From NCBI GenBank assembly GCA_029564595.1, contig JAKQPS010000025.1, positions 1-62,980 of the forward strand: a stretch of DNA of 62,980 nt. Reading direction: 5' to 3'. Source of the stretch: a bacterium (GTDB lineage: Bacteria; UBP15; UBA6099). The translations under genes were made by a program, and so were the position numbers. The notes below the pieces were generated by a model, which had not been told where the DNA came from, did not search any database, and saw only the letters and a program-made list of their open reading frames with translations. Below are positions 54,295 through 62,980 of the stretch, one piece after another (within the stretch, counting starts at the first letter, position 1; every line of letters starts with the position of its first letter).

Positions 54295-56898
54295 ATGAAT
54301 ATCAGCGCCAGAGTGTTCAGGTCCTCAATTATCCCGCCGGTGGCCATAGCGGCCGCCTCGCTGTTCATCGTCATTGTTTTTTTCTGGATGAATCAGAGCA
54401 CGATTCAGCGGGAGAACAGGATAAAGGCGTCGAGCGCCAAGTCGAACTATGAGGATTTGAAGCGCGGCTCCATGGCGTTCGCGACGATGATATCTTCTTA
54501 CAACGATGTGCGGCTAGGCGTGGACGACAGCCGCCGTCACCTCGTTTTGGGCGTTATAACGCCGCTATTCAAGAATATGAACGTGGACATAATAACCGTG
54601 CATGAGCGGGACGGCTTTGTGATCGCAAAGGGTCACGCGCCGGACGTGTTCGCCGAACAGGAAGGCGGAGTCGATTATGTGGCCGCGGCGCTTTCAGGCG
54701 AGTCATCTCAATCTATAACGGCGGTTGACGGGAAACCGGCTCTGATTAGCACGTCTCCTGTCGTCTTCAACAACAATAACGTCGGCGCGGTCACGGTCGG
54801 CTATTTTTTAGACAATAACTTCGCCAAAAGGCTGTCTTCTCTCATCGGCGCGGAAATAATGATAACGCGTAACGGCGAAGTCATAGCGTCTTCTCTTGCG
54901 GACAAGGAAGTCAAAAGAAAAAAGAAAGCCGGAGTCCCGGAAAAGATAGAAAAAGCCAGAAAAAAGATTCGATTCGTAGGCAAGCGGCTGGACCTCTCGC
55001 ATGTCGAGTTGCAAAAGACGGACGAGGAAACCATTTCGCTGATAATAGCGACGGACAACAATGCTGTGCGCCGGGCGCTGGTTCTGATATTTTTCGCGTG
55101 TGTCGGATTCACGGGTCTGATGCTGGCGGCGGTGTACACGCGAGCGCGGAAGTTCACGGAGGAATTGACCGCTCCGATAATCAAGATGGCGCAGAGCGCG
55201 GACCGCGTCGCGTCAGGAGCGTTGGATGTCGAGCCTCTTCCAGTGGATTCAAAAGACGAAGTGGGCCGCTTGACTCACGCCTTCAACGTTATGGTGTCCA
55301 ACTTGCGCCTGATGGTGGACAAAGACAAGAAACAGCGCGCGTATCTAGAGTCCCAAGTGGCTAAGCTTACGACCACCATCGACGCCGCCGCCAAAGGGGA
55401 TTTCTCGGCGCGGTTCGAATGCTCGGACGACGACGCGGAGTTCACCGCCATCGCCAACTCGCTCAACCAGATGATTTCCGACCTTGACGCGATGATAGCC
55501 CGCGACAATTCCCAAAGATTGTATCTGGAACAGAAAGTCACCGAACTGCTTGAGATAATCAGCGCGGCGGCTCAGGGCGATTTCACGAAGGTTTATTCCG
55601 GGGACGACAAAGACGAAATCGGCAGGCTGGGCGTCGCCCTCTCGGAAATGATTGTCGACCTGCAAAGCATGATAGAGATGAACAAATCGAGGAGGAGCTA
55701 TCTCGAAGGAGAAGTCTCCCAGCTTTTGAAAGTTATCGAAGCCGCGTCCGAAGGGGATTTCACGGTGGTGTTCGAGACGCGCAGATCGGACGAAATCAGC
55801 AGGGTCGGACGCGCGTTGAATCAAATGACGTCGGACCTCAAGGTGAAGATAGAACAGATAGAGGCGATGAAGCAGAACGACTCCGAACAGAAGGAGACGC
55901 TCGAAAGGCAGGTTCGCGAGATTCTCGTCACAGTGGCGCAGGCGACGGACGGCGACCTTTCGGTTCAACTGCCCGTCAGGAGCGACGAACAGGGCATAAT
56001 CGCGGACCTCAAGAAGAATCTCAACCACATGTTCAAGAGGCTGAGGCTTCTCGTGTCTAAGGTTCGCGAAAGCTCCGCTTCCGTCGACAGCACGTGCGCG
56101 AACATCAGGGTCATTACCGAGCAACTTCAGGAAGGCGCTTTGAGACAGGCGGAATCCATAAGAAAGACCTCGCGTTTCGTGGACGATATGGCGGCTTCGG
56201 TGGTGGCGGTGGTGACTCGCTCCAAAGATATGCTGAGCCTCTCGGAACGGACCAACGAGGACGCCGCCTCCGGAGGCGACACCACGCGCAAGGCCGTTGC
56301 CGGTATGCGGCAGGTCGGCGAGGCGATGGAGGAAATCAATTCGGTCATGCAGGACCTCGAAGTGAGCGCGGACGAAATCGACGAGATTGTGAAAGCCATC
56401 GACGAGATTTCCGACCAGACCAACCTGCTCTCTCTTAACGCTTCCATCGAGGCGGCGCGCGCGGGAGATTACGGACGAGGCTTCTCGGTGGTCGCAAAGG
56501 AAATCAGCTCGCTGGCGGTGAAAAGCGTCGAGTCCACGCGGGAAATCACCACTATCGTCAGGCGAATACAGGAGCGCGTCAAGAAAGCGAACGAATCGAC
56601 CGACCGGGCGAGGAACAGGGTTGTCGAAGGAAGCGCATTGTCCGACAGAGCCGGATTGGCGCTCGATAAAATCCTCGAATCCATCAACGGAGTCACTGTT
56701 CTTATAAAACAGACCACTGAATCAATCGAACAGCGCAGAGGCGAGATAAAACAAGTCGAATCTTCAATGAAGGACATACTGACGTTTTCAGAGGAGACTT
56801 CCAATTTGGCGGCCAACGCGGCGGACGCCGTGCAGACCCTCAAAAACCTTTCCGCCGAACTCGACAACTTGGTGAAGAAACTCCAAACCGGAAGCTGA
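54295..56898 (+). CDS. Methyl-accepting signalling protein with poly-HAMP array
   Basis: An 867-residue transducer. TM helices at about residues 14-34 and 257-280 bracket a periplasmic Cache-type sensor (residues 40-250). Then come about five HAMP-like units, each with the repeat G-D-F-x-x-x-F and I-x-x-L-x-x-x-L-N-x-M ([47 protein letters not shown]). The C-terminal half is the signalling coiled coil with the conserved hairpin tip [22 protein letters not shown] and [11 protein letters not shown]. No CheA, CheW or flagellar genes are present nearby. It is preceded by a PhnD-like binding protein gene. Confidence 0.93.
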   Translation: MNISARVFRSSIIPPVAIAAASLFIVIVFFWMNQSTIQRENRIKASSAKSNYEDLKRGSMAFATMISSYNDVRLGVDDSRRHLVLGVITPLFKNMNVDIITVHERDGFVIAKGHAPDVFAEQEGGVDYVAAALSGESSQSITAVDGKPALISTSPVVFNNNNVGAVTVGYFLDNNFAKRLSSLIGAEIMITRNGEVIASSLADKEVKRKKKAGVPEKIEKARKKIRFVGKRLDLSHVELQKTDEETISLIIATDNNAVRRALVLIFFACVGFTGLMLAAVYTRARKFTEELTAPIIKMAQSADRVASGALDVEPLPVDSKDEVGRLTHAFNVMVSNLRLMVDKDKKQRAYLESQVAKLTTTIDAAAKGDFSARFECSDDDAEFTAIANSLNQMISDLDAMIARDNSQRLYLEQKVTELLEIISAAAQGDFTKVYSGDDKDEIGRLGVALSEMIVDLQSMIEMNKSRRSYLEGEVSQLLKVIEAASEGDFTVVFETRRSDEISRVGRALNQMTSDLKVKIEQIEAMKQNDSEQKETLERQVREILVTVAQATDGDLSVQLPVRSDEQGIIADLKKNLNHMFKRLRLLVSKVRESSASVDSTCANIRVITEQLQEGALRQAESIRKTSRFVDDMAASVVAVVTRSKDMLSLSERTNEDAASGGDTTRKAVAGMRQVGEAMEEINSVMQDLEVSADEIDEIVKAIDEISDQTNLLSLNASIEAARAGDYGRGFSVVAKEISSLAVKSVESTREITTIVRRIQERVKKANESTDRARNRVVEGSALSDRAGLALDKILESINGVTVLIKQTTESIEQRRGEIKQVESSMKDILTFSEETSNLAANAADAVQTLKNLSAELDNLVKKLQTGS

Positions 56899-56950
56899 AG
56901 ATATCGCTCTTGATTGATTTGCCGATTTTATTAGACGACACCGGAATTAT

Positions 56951-58144
56951 TCAACGGTCGCCATTGTAGGCTTCGCCGGGTTTCTTGATTGAGAAAGCGC
57001 ATGCGGCCATGCACACAAGCATGGCGGATGCGAAGAGCAAGCCGATTCTGATGCTGCCCGTTCTCTGGGCCACTTCCCCTACCCCATAGTTGAAGAGCAC
57101 GTTTCCAAGTCCTGAGAAACCTATGACGATGCCGCTTATCATGCCGAGCCTTTCGGGAAACCTGTTGCCGCCGATAGCCACGGAGGTGGCGAATATGCCG
57201 GAGAAGAAAAGGCCGGTGAGGCCTATGAAAAGCCCGGCGGCGAGTGGGCTTCTCACTAAGAATGCGGTCACCGCCGACGCCGCGGACAGCGCGGTCACTA
57301 CTCTCAACAAAATGTAGTCCGGAACCACCTTTCCCGCGAAGGTCGCAACGAGCCTGCCGACGGTCATGGTGAACCAGAAGAACGAGAGAACGAAGCTGGG
57401 GGTCACCAGTATTCCTATGACGGGAGCAGCGGCGGATTTGAATTGCAGCTCCTGTTCGAAATATCTGACTACCCACGTGTTGATGCCCATCTCGCCGCCG
57501 ACGTAGAAAGCGACGACGCCTCCGACGAGAAGCACGGTCGGTTTTTTTATCATGCCGAACACGTCGCCGAGTTTCACCGCCTGCCCCGCTTCGGCTTCAG
57601 GGTACTTCTGCGCGGCGACGATAAGAGCCATCGCGAATGAGAAAGCGCCGATCATGTGATAGAGAGGCCGCCACGACATGCCTGTTTCAAGGAGATAGCC
57701 CGCTATCATCGGCCATGTGAACGCTCCCACGCCGAAAAAAACGTGCAACAGATTGAGAGAGTACACTCGCGTGTCTTTGTGAATGGCGGAAACAAGCGCG
57801 TTGACCGAGCTTTCCACCGCGCCGCCGCCGACTCCCATGATAAACATTACAACAAATAGAGCCGTGAGCGACCGGGACAGGCCGAACGCGACTAGCATCG
57901 CGCCAAGCAATGAGACTCCGGCGACCATGACCGGCTTAAGGCCTATACGGTCGATGAGATATCCCGCATAGAGGGTTGTGACGATGAATCCTATGAAATG
58001 AACTGAAACAAGCGCCCCCATAGCGCGCTCGCCCGCATGGAAATCCGCGTCTATCCCAGCGTTGCACGGACCGATTATGGTGACGGCGAAAGCGTATGAC
58101 ATCAGGTAGAAATAACTGGTAAATGTGAGGGTCTTGATATTCAA
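56951..58144 (-). CDS. Major facilitator superfamily transporter
   Basis: A 397-residue polytopic protein with about 12 predicted transmembrane helices. The family signature GYLIDRIGLKPVM (loop 2-3) is present, and a second, VGRLVATFAGKVVP, occupies the loop after helix 8. The central cytoplasmic loop is short. Related proteins export or import sugars and drugs; substrate unknown. It converges with the chemoreceptor gene, and the gene upstream of it (58213) is on the same strand with a 68-base gap. Confidence 0.88.
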   Translation of the reverse strand: MNIKTLTFTSYFYLMSYAFAVTIIGPCNAGIDADFHAGERAMGALVSVHFIGFIVTTLYAGYLIDRIGLKPVMVAGVSLLGAMLVAFGLSRSLTALFVVMFIMGVGGGAVESSVNALVSAIHKDTRVYSLNLLHVFFGVGAFTWPMIAGYLLETGMSWRPLYHMIGAFSFAMALIVAAQKYPEAEAGQAVKLGDVFGMIKKPTVLLVGGVVAFYVGGEMGINTWVVRYFEQELQFKSAAAPVIGILVTPSFVLSFFWFTMTVGRLVATFAGKVVPDYILLRVVTALSAASAVTAFLVRSPLAAGLFIGLTGLFFSGIFATSVAIGGNRFPERLGMISGIVIGFSGLGNVLFNYGVGEVAQRTGSIRIGLLFASAMLVCMAACAFSIKKPGEAYNGDR

Positions 58145-58212
58145 ATATCCTCCGGCGGCGCCGCGAGCCGCGCCGCCATTATGCGCCTTCGTCGGATTTC
58201 AGTCTTCGGCTT

Positions 58213-59478
58213 TCATCTGGTCAGGCACACAATAACAGGAATAAGTTTGGCTATGCGCGAGTAAATTCGCAACTTTTTCTTTTCAGGATGGTAAAACCTG
58301 TATGCGTCCAGAGCGGCGGGCGCGGCGACCATCGCGTTCACCTGCCATCTGTCCAGCCCCGAACTCTTCTGCAACAACAGCAAATCGCTGTTAGGGTCCG
58401 AGTAGCCGTGCGCTATATAGAACACGGGCAGAACGACATTAATGAAGAAAACGCCTTTCGCAAATGGATCGTCATGCTCTATAAGGTCGGGCCGCCGCGT
58501 AAGGATTATCTCGTTGGCGAAAGTCTGGAACATCACGCCGGAATACGAGAGCAGAGAGTGATCCCTCGCGCCGTTCGATATCGGAGCTCCGTTCTTGTCC
58601 GCGTATTCAAGTCCAGCCGAAGTCTCGAACACGTCGAAGTCGTAAACGACGTCCGGCAGCAGCGGCAGAAGCATGTCTTTTCCAGTCCTATGTGAGAACA
58701 GTAGAGAGGCGAAAAGCGAAAGCTCAGGGCCTGCTGTGAATGTGCGGGAATCGTTTCCCTTGAACCGCGCGTTGTGTCCGGTCAACGCGGCGCCTGCGAA
58801 ATGCCCCGCTTCATGAATCGCTATTCCCGCGAATCCTCCCGCCACAAACGACCAGACATCGCTGTCTTTCGTGAGAAGATCGCTTGGCGGAGACGCGGGC
58901 CTGTTTAGTTTTTTTCCATTTTCCATCCATTCTGATTCGACGATGAAATCCGAAGCCAGTTCGAAAGCCGCATACTCGGAGGCGCGTTTTTTTGTTCCTT
59001 CCGCGCGCCGCCACGCCGAATATATCTCTTGCGGATTGTTTTCGTATTCCGCTTCTTTGCTGAAAGAAGATTGTCCGCCTGAGACCGCTTCAAGGCGGGC
59101 TGAAACTGTCACGGAGTTGACGTAAGCGGATGAAATGCCGCCCGCCAGCAAAGCGCCCTTCGGGTTGATTTTCTTCTTGGTCTTAAATCTTTCAATGGTA
59201 TAAATGAATTCAACGACATCGCGTTCAGAGAGCGGCGCGGAGTCAGAGGCGTCGACAGTTTCGCAACCGTTCAGCCTCAGGATTTCAGATAGTGCGGCTT
59301 GAGCGGCGTACCCGAAACCGGAGCCGGCCTCGTCATTGACCCTAACGACGCAGGTTCTTTTATCTTGAGCCGCTGAACCGTCTATGTCGTTTTGAGCGCA
59401 TACGGCGAAACTAACGGCGAACACTGCGAATGACAATGAGAAGAAAAATAAAGTTAAGGCGCGGCGCGCGGTTTTCAA
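58213..59478 (-). CDS. Secreted protein with HExxH motif, unknown family
   Basis: A 421-residue protein with a signal peptide (ending FAVCAQ). The N-terminal third looks like a stand-alone domain (CVVRVNDEAGSGF, RDVVEFIYTIERFKT). Near the middle GGFAGIAIHEAGHFAGAAL combines a hydrophobic helix with a HEAGH zinc-binding motif, as in M50/site-2-type or other membrane metalloproteases. A later segment (NEIILTRR, HDDPFAKGVFFINVVLPVFYI) is hydrophobic. I do not recognise the family and cannot locate a third zinc ligand. It overlaps the zinc-ribbon gene by four bases. Confidence 0.6.
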   Translation of the reverse strand: MKTARRALTLFFFSLSFAVFAVSFAVCAQNDIDGSAAQDKRTCVVRVNDEAGSGFGYAAQAALSEILRLNGCETVDASDSAPLSERDVVEFIYTIERFKTKKKINPKGALLAGGISSAYVNSVTVSARLEAVSGGQSSFSKEAEYENNPQEIYSAWRRAEGTKKRASEYAAFELASDFIVESEWMENGKKLNRPASPPSDLLTKDSDVWSFVAGGFAGIAIHEAGHFAGAALTGHNARFKGNDSRTFTAGPELSLFASLLFSHRTGKDMLLPLLPDVVYDFDVFETSAGLEYADKNGAPISNGARDHSLLSYSGVMFQTFANEIILTRRPDLIEHDDPFAKGVFFINVVLPVFYIAHGYSDPNSDLLLLQKSSGLDRWQVNAMVAAPAALDAYRFYHPEKKKLRIYSRIAKLIPVIVCLTR

Positions 59479-59966
59479 AGCGATAGTTCCAGTTTTTCCC
59501 TGATAACGCGCGCTATTGTCTCAACAAGTTTGATTTCGTTTATAAGGTTTTCTTTGGGAGTAGAATCGTCGTTGATGTCGCGCTCGAAGCGGTCTAAAGC
59601 CGCGCGCAGCCTTTCGAGCGTGTCGATGCCGATCTCAATCTCAATCTCGTCGGCGTTCTTGAGTTTGTCGATTTCGTGCTCCTCGACGCGTTTCTGGCGG
59701 GAGAAGACAATTATTTCATCGGCGACGCATGCGGGAATGGTTTTGAATTCGCATTTGGAATCGATTTCATCGGGAGCGATCATAGGCGTGTCGCCATGAT
59801 CCAGAAAGAAGACTTCGATGAGGCGCATCTTCATGCGGATTCTGTCGTCGTCGACGCCGGCAAGAGTGTAGGTGGAATAGCATTCGCCCATGCACTCGAA
59901 CACTTTGTCGCGGGTGGGATAAGGCGTTTCATAATTGCAGAACGGGCATTTGACACTTTCGGGCAT
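59475..59966 (-). CDS. Small zinc-ribbon protein, unknown function
   Basis: A 163-residue protein starting MPESVKCPFCNYETPYPT, with further cysteines in FECMGEC, a likely zinc ribbon. The rest is acidic and helical, with long charged helices (EEHEIDKLKNADEIEIE, TLERLRAALDRFERDIND). I start at 59966 (GGAGG nine bases upstream); a longer frame to 60050 adds 28 residues without support. It is co-transcribed with and overlaps the HExxH gene. Confidence 0.65.
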   Translation of the reverse strand: MPESVKCPFCNYETPYPTRDKVFECMGECYSTYTLAGVDDDRIRMKMRLIEVFFLDHGDTPMIAPDEIDSKCEFKTIPACVADEIIVFSRQKRVEEHEIDKLKNADEIEIEIGIDTLERLRAALDRFERDINDDSTPKENLINEIKLVETIARVIREKLELSL

Positions 59967-60106
59967 CAGCCGCCACCTCCGAGAATAGAGAGAGTCGCTC
60001 CCGCGACAGAGACGCGCGTTGCTCGCCGCGCGCTCGGTCGTCAGCGTCATTATACATTAATGCGGGTCTCTTTGACAAAAAGATTGGCTCCGGCCATAAT
60101 TTTCGC

Positions 60107-61129
60107 ATGTTATGGGAATATCTGGTCAGATCGATCGACGAAATGTCCTATATGTATATGGGCAAGCAGAAGAACGCCGCCGAGGTGGCGGCTGCTATCG
60201 GCAGCCTTGAAGAATACGTCGAGAACGAAAACGCGCGAGAGCCTCTCGAATACTTTAAGAATCCCGGTTATGTGCCGGATATGAAGATATCCTCGCCTTC
60301 GGCGCGCCGCAACTATAACATTATGCGTTTTCAGTTCGACAGTCCGGTGTACACGAGGCATCGCGCGAACAATGTCGTTCACGGGCGGTATTACGAGCGT
60401 CACGGTCGGCCCGACCTGCCGATGGTGATACTTCTTCACGGTTGGCGGATGGAGTCTTACCTGCTGTTCGACAGGTATTGCAGATTGCTGGTGCGCGACG
60501 GTATCAACTGCGCGATGCCCGACCTGCCCTATCACATGAACCGAACGCCGAAGGACTCTTTCGCTGGCGAACACACATTCAAAGAAGACGCCATTCACAC
60601 GATGGAGACGATGCGGCAGTCGCTTTTCGACGTGATGTCGGTGGCAAACTGGGCGAAAAAGAAAAAAGGCGCGCGGCTGGTCGGCGTCATGGGCGTTTCT
60701 TTCGGCGGCCTGTTAAGCGGCCTGATGGCGTGCGTAGAGCCGCTGGTGGACTTCGCGGTGCTGGTATGCCCCGCCTCCGACCTCGGCGAGATTTTCAAAA
60801 CAAGCAGGCTCGGAAGGCTGTTCGAAAAAGAGAATCCGAGGGCCGCCCGCCTCATCACTAAATACAAGGACACTTTGGCGGGCATGTCTTTGCCGAATCT
60901 GAAACCTTTGCTGCCGCCGGAAAGAATTTTTATCGCTCACGGAATCTACGACGCTATGGTTCCGGAGGAAGTGACAGAAAACCTCTGGCATTCTTGGGAC
61001 AAACCTGTTCTGAAGCGATACCCTCACGGCCACCTCAGCATCATTCTTCTAAATCCTCAACTCGAATCTGATCTAAAAGAATGGCTTAAATCCGTGTACA
61101 ACCTTCCTCCGGCCAGCGAACTGCGCTAG
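60107..61129 (+). CDS. Alpha/beta hydrolase
   Basis: A 340-residue serine hydrolase. VILLHGWRMES provides the oxyanion region, VGVMGVSFGGLLSG the nucleophile elbow (GxSxG, Ser in GVSFG), HGIYDAMVPEE the acid and YPHGHLSII the histidine. The N-terminal 90 residues contain an extra segment (MYMGKQKNAAEVAAAIGSLEEYVEN). No signal peptide. It could be an esterase, lipase or dienelactone-type hydrolase. Transcribed divergently from the zinc-ribbon gene. Confidence 0.85.
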   Translation: MLWEYLVRSIDEMSYMYMGKQKNAAEVAAAIGSLEEYVENENAREPLEYFKNPGYVPDMKISSPSARRNYNIMRFQFDSPVYTRHRANNVVHGRYYERHGRPDLPMVILLHGWRMESYLLFDRYCRLLVRDGINCAMPDLPYHMNRTPKDSFAGEHTFKEDAIHTMETMRQSLFDVMSVANWAKKKKGARLVGVMGVSFGGLLSGLMACVEPLVDFAVLVCPASDLGEIFKTSRLGRLFEKENPRAARLITKYKDTLAGMSLPNLKPLLPPERIFIAHGIYDAMVPEEVTENLWHSWDKPVLKRYPHGHLSIILLNPQLESDLKEWLKSVYNLPPASELR

Positions 61130-61269
61130 CTATCAGATCGGAACAACATTGTAGGTTTCATAACTTTGCGGATGCGCGAATAAGTCAATTCAAATCCGTT
61201 AAACAATTCGGGAAATGTTTGCGATAAGACCCGCGCATGGCGATTGACCGCATTAACGCTAAGGCGCAG

Positions 61270-61398
61270 CTACTGTCTGTCGGTTTCGACCCAGACGTTG
61301 CTCTCGCCGAAAATTCTTCTGGCGATACGCAAGAGTTCAGGGCTGTAACGCGCGCCGCTATTGCCGGAGTAAATATTGGGGTCATAAATATTGGGATC
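61270..61398 (-). pseudogene. Possible coding remnant beyond the MITE
   Basis: On the minus strand a continuous reading (DPNIYDPNIYSGNSGARYSPELLRI... to a TAG at 61272) follows directly after the MITE-like element and has protein-like composition. It could be the displaced 3' end of the gene that the orphan Rhs fragment once belonged to. It has no start of its own, and no family is recognised. Confidence 0.3.
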
Positions 61399-61514
61399 AG
61401 GCCGAGACTATTGACACATATTTGCATTCCCGATGACCTTTGTCGTTTTTGTTGCCCCTTACGCCTCTTAAACTCTTTCAACATCGGCTTAACCTGTCAA
61501 TAGTCTCGGCCTGA
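61397..61514. mobile_element. MITE/REP-like element with 20-base terminal inverted repeats
   Basis: TCAGGCCGAGACTATTGACA (61397-61416) is the exact reverse complement of 61495-61514. The 78 bases between contain a second, shorter inverted pair (CCGATG / CATCGG). There is no coding sequence. Ends of this sort are common near REP-associated tyrosine transposases, but no transposase gene is present in the window. Confidence 0.75.
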
Positions 61515-61526
61515 CCCTAACTTTGT

Positions 61527-61666
61527 CGAGGGTGTCTGTGTGGAAATAGTAAGAACCGTCTAATCTATAAACAGCCAGAGGTTCGTCTATTCCCGCGCCC
61601 ATGAGGAACCTTTCAACAACCACATTGTCCTTCACTGTATACATCGCGTCCGATCCGTCGTGAAAG
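61527..61666 (-). pseudogene. Orphan fragment of an Rhs gene
   Basis: These 140 bases match 62791-62930 with a single difference (61586 versus 62850). Read on the minus strand they encode the Rhs segment FHDGSDAMYTVKDNVVV through YYFHTDTL, with one substitution (Asp for Val in GAGI-V/D-EPL). At the 3' end the reading frame leaves Rhs sequence a few bases before the MITE-like element. The fragment lacks a start and a core C-terminus. Displaced cores of this type mark sites where Rhs tips have been exchanged. Confidence 0.8.
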
Positions 61667-61728
61667 CTCTGAACCCCATTTGCGCCACTCCATTTCTGTT
61701 TGCCATAAAACCATCAATATGGTTGGCG

Positions 61729-62004
61729 TCACCAGAAAAAGATCCAGTAGAATATCATTGCTACAAATGATAATGCAACCAATATATAACACGATTTTGC
61801 ATATGCTGTATATTTTTTTATGGTCGAATCATTCTTTGCCAATTCTGATTCTGCCCACAATTGATTTCTCTTCCAGAATTTTTTAGGATCATTTAATTCT
61901 TTCCAAAATTCAGGATAGTTATTCTTGGTGTAATCATCTGTTTTATATGAAATAAATATAAAAATGAAACCCAATGTCATAGCAAATCCCATTATGATCC
62001 ACAT
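61729..62004 (-). CDS. Two-helix membrane protein, candidate immunity protein
   Basis: A 91-residue protein with transmembrane helices at about residues 3-20 and 71-90 and a charged loop (YKTDDYTKNNYPEFWKELND) between. AAGGAG lies eight bases before the ATG, and the Rhs stop is 19 bases upstream. It is AT-rich, like the variable Rhs tip. In polymorphic toxin loci the gene directly behind the toxin tip usually encodes its immunity protein, and membrane immunity proteins often match pore-forming or membrane-acting toxins. No homologue recognised. Confidence 0.7.
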   Translation of the reverse strand: MWIIMGFAMTLGFIFIFISYKTDDYTKNNYPEFWKELNDPKKFWKRNQLWAESELAKNDSTIKKYTAYAKSCYILVALSFVAMIFYWIFFW

Positions 62005-62023
62005 GATTCGAACTCCTTAATAG

Positions 62024-62980
62024 CTATTTAGGCATTCCAACTTCGGAACAAAAGTTTGAATACATAACAGTAAAATAAGAAACAGCTTTTTCTTTAATAG
62101 TCTTAGTTGTTATGACTCGTGTTTCTGTAACATACACATGTCCTTCAGCTGGTCCGAAACCAGTACCAACTGTACCAGCGACTCCTTCATACCCACTCCC
62201 TGCAACGAATTCAACAGTAACGTTTGCACCACCCAATGCACCGAATGTACCAGAACCGCCCGCCTCAGTTCCTAGTCCACCAATATCAGTACTGTTCTTG
62301 GCATTGGTTACTGTAAGTTGAATTCCTACAGATGCTGTAGGAGTTGTCGATTTTTGTGCGCCAGCTCCATAGGTATAAAAAACACCAGAGCCACCGTTTC
62401 GATCCACTATTACTCCAAATGCAACGGTTCCTCCCCCTCCAGAGCTCCCTCCAGACGCTGCAAGACCTATTTGCCCAGTGCCTTTTTTCTTCAATCCGAA
62501 TGGATCCGCGTAATCTATAGGATTATTATCAACATAGAAATAATTGTTTCTATAACTATTTATCGGGTCTTCCTGATTAAACCTTCCTAAAATCGGGTCC
62601 TGCCAGCGGAAACGATAATTATATAGTTGCAGGTCATCGTCCCATTCGCGGGCTGTGTAGGTGGAGGCGTTTGGAATGCATGACTTGCCAAATGAATGCG
62701 ACGGACACGATACTAAATGTTTGCCGAAAGATTCGTAAGCGTACTGGTTTCTTGTCTCGCTGTCTTCGTCTGTGATGGCGGCGACGCTGCCGAGGGTGTC
62801 TGTGTGGAAATAGTAAGAACCGTCTAATCTATAAACAGCCAGAGGTTCGACTATTCCCGCGCCCATGAGGAACCTTTCAACAACCACATTGTCCTTCACT
62901 GTATACATCGCGTCCGATCCGTCGTGAAAGTATATCTCCGTTTCCGGTTTCTGCGCGCCGACGACCGTTTTCTTTCTCCA
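62024..62980 (-). CDS. Rhs repeat-associated protein, C-terminal part (runs off the window)
   Basis: The frame remains open to the end of the window, so the N-terminal part lies outside; the visible 318 residues are the C-terminal end. HTDTLGSVAAITDED, TAREWDDDLQLYNYRFRWQDPILGRFNQEDPI and NNPIDYADPFGL form the Rhs core closure; DPFGL marks the point where the variable tip begins (about 62492). The 155-residue tip is Gly/Ser/Thr-rich (GSSGGGGTVAFGV, GGSGTFGALGGANVTVEF) and ends in a Lys-rich segment with NFCSEVG. I cannot assign the tip to a toxin class. Membrane-spanning beta or pore-type activity is a guess based on the adjacent two-helix protein. Confidence 0.85.
   Translation of the reverse strand, partial: WRKKTVVGAQKPETEIYFHDGSDAMYTVKDNVVVERFLMGAGIVEPLAVYRLDGSYYFHTDTLGSVAAITDEDSETRNQYAYESFGKHLVSCPSHSFGKSCIPNASTYTAREWDDDLQLYNYRFRWQDPILGRFNQEDPINSYRNNYFYVDNNPIDYADPFGLKKKGTGQIGLAASGGSSGGGGTVAFGVIVDRNGGSGVFYTYGAGAQKSTTPTASVGIQLTVTNAKNSTDIGGLGTEAGGSGTFGALGGANVTVEFVAGSGYEGVAGTVGTGFGPAEGHVYVTETRVITTKTIKEKAVSYFTVMYSNFCSEVGMPK

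Noticed and set aside
54295-56898. Sensor histidine kinase
   Set aside because: No HisKA or HATPase motifs; the C-terminus has the methyl-accepting hairpin tip instead.
61185-61503. Open frames on both strands across the MITE-like element
   Set aside because: They read through the inverted repeats and have no family match; only the minus-strand 61270-61398 stretch has protein-like composition, and that is reported as a remnant.

Overview
The window looks like a piece of chromosome from an uncultured, probably strictly anaerobic, Gram-negative bacterium. The Gram-negative reading rests on ADP-heptose (LPS core) genes, an AsmA-type envelope protein and several lipoproteins. The anaerobic reading rests on an oxygen-sensitive 2-hydroxyacyl-CoA dehydratase set, corrinoid-dependent methyltransferases of the MttB superfamily and a membrane heterodisulfide-reductase-like electron carrier. 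Most genes are GC-rich and tightly packed with 1-4 base overlaps. The sequence does not fix a phylum. There are no rRNA genes, CRISPR arrays or intact tRNAs; one tRNA 3' fragment is present.

Layout. 0-9 kb: a corrinoid/URO-D type methyltransferase, a lipoprotein, a three-gene 2-hydroxyacyl-CoA dehydratase operon (two subunits plus ATPase activator, minus strand) and a large secreted protein. 8.9-15 kb: galK, split heptose kinase and adenylyltransferase (rfaE1/rfaE2), comF, a RuvX-like gene and a hydantoinase/oxoprolinase-like gene, the last five in one run. 15-17.5 kb: an AT-richer island with an AAA ATPase plus PIN-like protein (candidate defence or toxin module) and a DUF192 gene. 17.7-25.9 kb: a PLP trans-sulfuration enzyme, then a TetR-headed operon encoding a triple-domain SCP2 fusion protein, two MttB-family methyltransferases and a corrinoid protein, with a lipid-binding-fold gene transcribed divergently. 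26-28.8 kb: a 37-residue membrane peptide and two tandem phosphohexomutases, the first of which has lost catalytic residues.

28.8-30 kb: dense interspersed repeats. 30-40 kb: prfC, an MDR dehydrogenase, a DRE-TIM acyl transferase fused to a Cache-like domain, a YkgJ-type Cys-cluster protein, an EMO-like membrane Fe-S oxidoreductase and an AsmA protein. 40-47 kb: a seven-gene minus-strand catabolic run (aldolase, two MDR dehydrogenases, XRE-cupin regulator, CaiB CoA-transferase, lone TRAP binding protein, DHH phosphoesterase). 47.5-57 kb: a beta-propeller lipoprotein with a hybrid histidine kinase, then a PhnD-like binding protein with a poly-HAMP methyl-accepting protein. 57-61 kb: MFS transporter, HExxH membrane-type protein, zinc-ribbon protein, alpha/beta hydrolase. 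61-63 kb: the C-terminal end of an Rhs protein with a variable tip, a two-helix putative immunity protein, and an orphan Rhs fragment cut by a MITE-like element.

The strongest candidate for an undescribed system is the 19.2-25.9 kb cluster. Its TetR gene has a textbook promoter with a perfect palindromic operator over the start site, and the operon joins sterol-carrier-type lipid binding to corrinoid-dependent demethylation. Other leads are the ATPase/PIN pair, the active/dead phosphohexomutase pair, and a mobile-looking repeat family with swappable internal cassettes.
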